Of a DNA stretch of 8,067 nt, positions 5,944 through 8,067 are shown one piece after another; position 1 is the first letter of the stretch; each line of letters opens with the position of its first letter. Origin of the DNA: Candidatus Faecousia faecipullorum. GTDB lineage: Bacteria > Bacillota > Clostridia > Oscillospirales > Oscillospiraceae. Location of the stretch: the NCBI GenBank assembly GCA_018710805.1, contig DVJG01000041.1, positions 1 through 8,067 of the forward strand. Reading direction: 5' to 3'. The notes beneath the pieces were generated by a model, which worked only from the letters and a program-made list of their open reading frames with translations, was not told the DNA's origin and made no database searches. The position numbers were made by a program, and so were the translations under genes.

Positions 5944-5980
5944 TCCCCTGTTGAAAAAAGGGGAAAACCGCACACCTGCC

Positions 5981-5989
5981 TGTGGAGAA
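5981..5989 (-). promoter_or_regulatory. DnaA box, TTCTCCACA on the minus strand
   Basis: TGTGGAGAA on the plus strand, the inverse of the other two TTCTCCACA sites. The recurrence of the same one-base variant three times suggests a lineage-specific box preference. Confidence 0.68.
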
Positions 5990-6020
5990 AAAACCCGCTC
6001 CCCTCTAAGGCAAATCCCAC

Positions 6021-6029
6021 TTTTCCACA
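6021..6029 (+). promoter_or_regulatory. DnaA box, TTTTCCACA, next to the unwinding region
   Basis: One mismatch to consensus. It is the last box before dnaN and is followed eight bases later by trio-like repeats, the geometry in which DnaA is loaded onto single-stranded DNA in Bacillus subtilis. Confidence 0.72.
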
Positions 6030-6036
6030 TAAGTTT

Positions 6037-6100
6037 CTACTACGGCTTCGATTACTACCTTAACTTCTGAAAATCATAGATATCTATCATCCTATAATAA
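6037..6100. promoter_or_regulatory. DnaA-trio-like repeats and AT-rich unwinding element
   Basis: CTACTAC (6037-6043) and TTACTACC (6052-6059) follow the last DnaA box and resemble the TA(G/A/C)-rich trio tract of Firmicutes origins. An AT-rich stretch with the 12-bp palindrome ATAGATATCTAT (6076-6087) and TATAAT (6093-6098) follows. It is the best candidate for the initially melted DNA. The exact opening site cannot be read from sequence. Confidence 0.55.
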
Positions 6101-6115
6101 GAAAGGAAGTTCCCT

Positions 6116-7225
6116 ATGCGTTTTACCTGTGAAAAAAATATGCTGGTAACGGGACTGAACATCGCAGGCAGGACCGTGGCCCAGAAGTCCAGCCTCAGCG
6201 TCATCGAGGGCATCCTCTGCAAGGCCGGAATGGACCTGAGCCTCACGGGCTACAATATGGAGACTGCCATTACCTATGACATTCCCGCAGAGGTCTCGGA
6301 CCCCGGCGAGTGCATTCTGCCTGCCCGTCTGTTCAGCGACATTGTCCGCCGGCTCCCCGAGGGACCTGTTACGGTGGTGGTGGACGGGAACTTCCAGGTT
6401 TCCATCCGGGCCGGACAGGCATCCTTCACCATTTCCGCCGAAAGCGCCGAGGACTATCCGGACCTGCCTGACGTGAATTCCGGCCGCCCTGTGCCCATTC
6501 CCCAGTGCCGTCTCAAGGAGCTGATCTCCGGCACCATTTTTGCCGTGTCCGAAAATCAGAGCCGCCCCATTCACACCGGCGTTAAATTCGAGGTCACGGA
6601 TACGGACATCACCGCCGTGGCTGTGGACGGCTTCCGGCTGGCCCGGCGGACCTACCACCCCCAGAACGGCACCGGACGGGAGATGAACTTCGTGGTGCCC
6701 TCTGCGAGCCTCAAGGAAGTGGAGAAAATCGTCACGGATTCCGAGGACGAGGCCAGCTTCACCCTGGGACCCAAGCACATTCTCTTCCAGATGGGAAAGG
6801 CCACCCTGGTGTGCCGGCTTCTGGACGGGGAATTCCTGAACTGGCGTCAGGTGGTGCCTGCCAACTGTCCCATTAAGCTGGTGGCCTCCGTTTCCGACCT
6901 GAGCTCTTCCGTGGACCGGGTGGGCCTGATTGTCTCCGAAAAGTACAAGAGCCCCATTCGCTGCGTCTTCGGCAACCAGGAGCTGCGCATGAAGACCCAG
7001 ACCACCATCGGCGTGGCCGAGGACCGCTGCTCCTTTGCCGGAGACGGCAAGGAGCTGGAAATCGGCTTCAACGTCCGCTACCTGGCCGATGCCCTTCGGG
7101 CCGTCCCCAGCGACGAGGTGACCCTGGAGCTGACCAACGGCCTTTCCCCCATTGTCCTGACCCCTGTGGATGACAAGCACGACTTTTCCTATATGGTGCT
7201 CCCCGTCCGCATCAAAAACGCCTGA
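6116..7225 (+). CDS. dnaN: DNA polymerase III beta subunit (sliding clamp), 369 aa
   Basis: The protein forms the ring-shaped dimer that tethers DNA polymerase III and other partners to DNA. Each subunit has three clamp domains of about 120 residues. Recognisable landmarks are the N-terminal MRFTCEKNML..GLNIAGRTVAQKSSL, EDYPDLP (112-118) at the end of domain 1, SENQSRPIHTGVKFEV and DGFRLA (171-176) in domain 2, GFNVRYLADAL (317-327) in domain 3, and the C-terminal VLPVRI near the partner-binding pocket. Length is normal. The start is set by AAAGGAAG (6102-6109), six bases before the ATG. The gene follows the origin region and is probably read through from dnaA or from a promoter in the AT-rich stretch. 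The TATAAT at 6093 is too close to the ribosome binding site to be a convincing -10. Confidence 0.98.
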   Translation: MRFTCEKNMLVTGLNIAGRTVAQKSSLSVIEGILCKAGMDLSLTGYNMETAITYDIPAEVSDPGECILPARLFSDIVRRLPEGPVTVVVDGNFQVSIRAGQASFTISAESAEDYPDLPDVNSGRPVPIPQCRLKELISGTIFAVSENQSRPIHTGVKFEVTDTDITAVAVDGFRLARRTYHPQNGTGREMNFVVPSASLKEVEKIVTDSEDEASFTLGPKHILFQMGKATLVCRLLDGEFLNWRQVVPANCPIKLVASVSDLSSSVDRVGLIVSEKYKSPIRCVFGNQELRMKTQTTIGVAEDRCSFAGDGKELEIGFNVRYLADALRAVPSDEVTLELTNGLSPIVLTPVDDKHDFSYMVLPVRIKNA

Positions 7226-7238
7226 TTGGAGCAGCCCT

Positions 7239-7478
7239 ATGAAAGTGACAGTAAAAGTTAAAGCAAATTCCCTTCCCATTGACACGGAATACATTAAGCT
7301 CCAGGACGCCATGAAGCTCAGTAACTGCGTGGAATCCGGCGGCGAAGCCAAGGTCCGGATTCAGGAGGGCCAGGTGAAGGTAAACGGCGAGGTCTGCCAA
7401 ATGCGGGGCAAAAAGCTCCGTCCCGGAGATACCTTCTCCTATCGGGGCGCTTCCTACGAGATCACCGCCCGTTCATGA
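7239..7478 (+). CDS. yaaA: Small S4-domain RNA-binding protein (YaaA/RlbA type), 79 aa
   Basis: This short protein contains little besides an S4 RNA-binding fold: IKLQDAMKLSNCVESGG, then EGQVKVNGEVCQMRGKKLRPGD, the usual S4 pattern with basic residues and a VNG turn. A protein of this size and type sits between dnaN and recF in many Firmicutes. Its relative in Bacillus subtilis has been linked to ribosome assembly, but that role is not shown here. The ATG at 7239 follows GGAG (7228-7231) by seven bases and lies 13 bases after the dnaN stop, so the two are probably co-transcribed. The stop TGA overlaps the recF start in an ATGA arrangement, suggesting translational coupling. Upstream in-frame codons run through the end of dnaN and lack a ribosome binding site. 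Confidence 0.9.
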   Translation: MKVTVKVKANSLPIDTEYIKLQDAMKLSNCVESGGEAKVRIQEGQVKVNGEVCQMRGKKLRPGDTFSYRGASYEITARS

Positions 7479-8067
7479 ATCTTGAAAGCCTCTACCTGCG
7501 CCATTTCCGCAATTACCGGGAAGCGCAGTTCCGCTTCGACCCCGGGGTGAACCTCATTGTGGGAGACAACGCCCAGGGAAAAACCAATTTGCTGGAAGCC
7601 ATCTGCTATCTTGGCAGCGGAAAGAGCTTCCGGGCCCAGAAAACCGCCGAAATGGTTTTCTTTCATGCGGATTTTGCAGAGCTCTCCGGGGAGGTCTTCG
7701 CCCAGGAGCGGCAGCAGAGCCTCCGCTTTCTCCTGTTTTCCGGCCCCCGGCCCCGGCAGATGTTCCGAAACGGTTCCAGAAAAAAGTCCCTGGAGGAAAT
7801 TTCCGGGGTTTTGCCTACGGTGCTGTTCTGCCCTGAGGACCTGCTGGTCCTGAAAGCCGGAGCGGCCCAGCGGCGGCGGTTCGGAGACAGTGTATTATGT
7901 CAACTCAGGCCCAATTACGACGGGGCCCTTGGGGAATACAACCGGATTCTGGACCAGAAAAGCCGGATATTAAAGGACCGGGTCCAAAACCCTGCCCTTT
8001 TGGACGTGCTGCCGGAATTCAATCTGCGGCTGTGCCAGGTGGGAGCCTTGCTGATCTCCTACCGGGC
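7475..8067 (+). CDS. recF: DNA replication and repair protein RecF, 5' part
   Basis: RecF is an SMC-like ATPase that helps load RecA at single-strand gaps with RecO and RecR. The reading frame is open from the ATG at 7475 to the window end (about 197 of the usual 360-370 residues). It shows the family start MNLESLYLRHFRNY, Walker A GDNAQGKT (30-37), then CYLGSGKSFR and the FCPEDLLVLKAGAAQRRRF region. The family pattern RRRFLD reads RRRFGD here, a mild deviation in a conserved patch. The Walker B and signature motifs would lie beyond the window. The start overlaps the S4 gene stop by four bases (ATGA). No separate ribosome binding site stands out, so expression probably depends on translation of the S4 gene. 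Confidence 0.95.
   Translation, partial: MNLESLYLRHFRNYREAQFRFDPGVNLIVGDNAQGKTNLLEAICYLGSGKSFRAQKTAEMVFFHADFAELSGEVFAQERQQSLRFLLFSGPRPRQMFRNGSRKKSLEEISGVLPTVLFCPEDLLVLKAGAAQRRRFGDSVLCQLRPNYDGALGEYNRILDQKSRILKDRVQNPALLDVLPEFNLRLCQVGALLISYR

Larger units (their letters stand above)
5824..6115. other. Main origin of replication (oriC), dnaA-dnaN intergenic region
   Basis: This 292-bp gene-free region contains seven TCCACA/TGTGGA cores between 5877 and 6029. One is a perfect DnaA box, three are TTCTCCACA-type one-mismatch boxes, one is TTTTCCACA, and two have only the core. It also has a 14-bp inverted repeat (5880-5893 / 5938-5951), trio-like repeats (6037-6059) and an AT-rich stretch (6060-6102) suited to unwinding. 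The position between dnaA and dnaN is the classical Firmicutes origin. Transcription of dnaA appears not to be stopped here by any recognisable terminator. Confidence 0.92.

Noticed and set aside
6093..6098. TATAAT as a dnaN -10 box
   Set aside because: Transcription would start at the ribosome binding site, and no -35 box is seen at the right distance. It is better explained as part of the AT-rich unwinding region.
6092..7351. Long minus-strand open frame (419 codons) opposite dnaN
   Set aside because: It is a shadow of dnaN with the same skewed composition and no plausible translation start signal.

Overview
The window spans the chromosomal replication origin of a low-to-mid GC Gram-positive bacterium. 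The order dnaA-dnaN-yaaA(S4)-recF, strong AGGAGG-type ribosome binding sites, TTGACA/TATAAT-like promoters, an intergenic cluster of TTATCCACA-like DnaA boxes and a YitT-family membrane protein all point to the Firmicutes. GC-rich codon use and the style of DnaA and IMPDH suggest a gut Clostridia lineage such as Oscillospiraceae. The family-level placement is an inference from recalled sequences, not from a search.

Layout. Positions 1 to about 1541 hold an IS110-family insertion sequence. It has a structured non-coding left part (1-254), which is a candidate bridge RNA, a 407-residue DEDD/Ser transposase (255-1478), and a short right part with a strong hairpin. The left boundary lies outside the window or is unresolved. 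A bidirectional hairpin terminator (1559-1587) separates the element from guaB. On the minus strand come guaB (IMP dehydrogenase, 1592-3097) and a yitT-family gene (3229-4149), which has a near-consensus promoter and a dyad at its predicted start site. The region 4150-4509 holds divergent promoters for yitT and dnaA plus one perfect DnaA box. The plus strand then carries dnaA (4510-5823), the main origin region (5824-6115), dnaN (6116-7225), a small S4-domain gene (7239-7478) and the 5' part of recF (from 7475, cut by the window end).

How the parts work together. DnaA binds boxes on both sides of its own gene and opens the duplex beside dnaN. Replication then leaves in both directions, so every host gene here is transcribed away from the origin, co-directionally with its fork. 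Only the IS transposase runs head-on to the fork. DnaN is the sliding clamp, RecF acts at stalled or gapped forks, and the S4 protein sits in the same run of genes, overlapping recF by four bases. GuaB feeds guanine nucleotide synthesis.

The most interesting points are the candidate bridge RNA fold in front of the transposase, an origin with seven TCCACA cores in about 150 bp plus a 14-bp inverted repeat and DnaA-trio-like repeats, an IMPDH resembling that of the protozoan Tritrichomonas foetus, and the dyad over the yitT start site.
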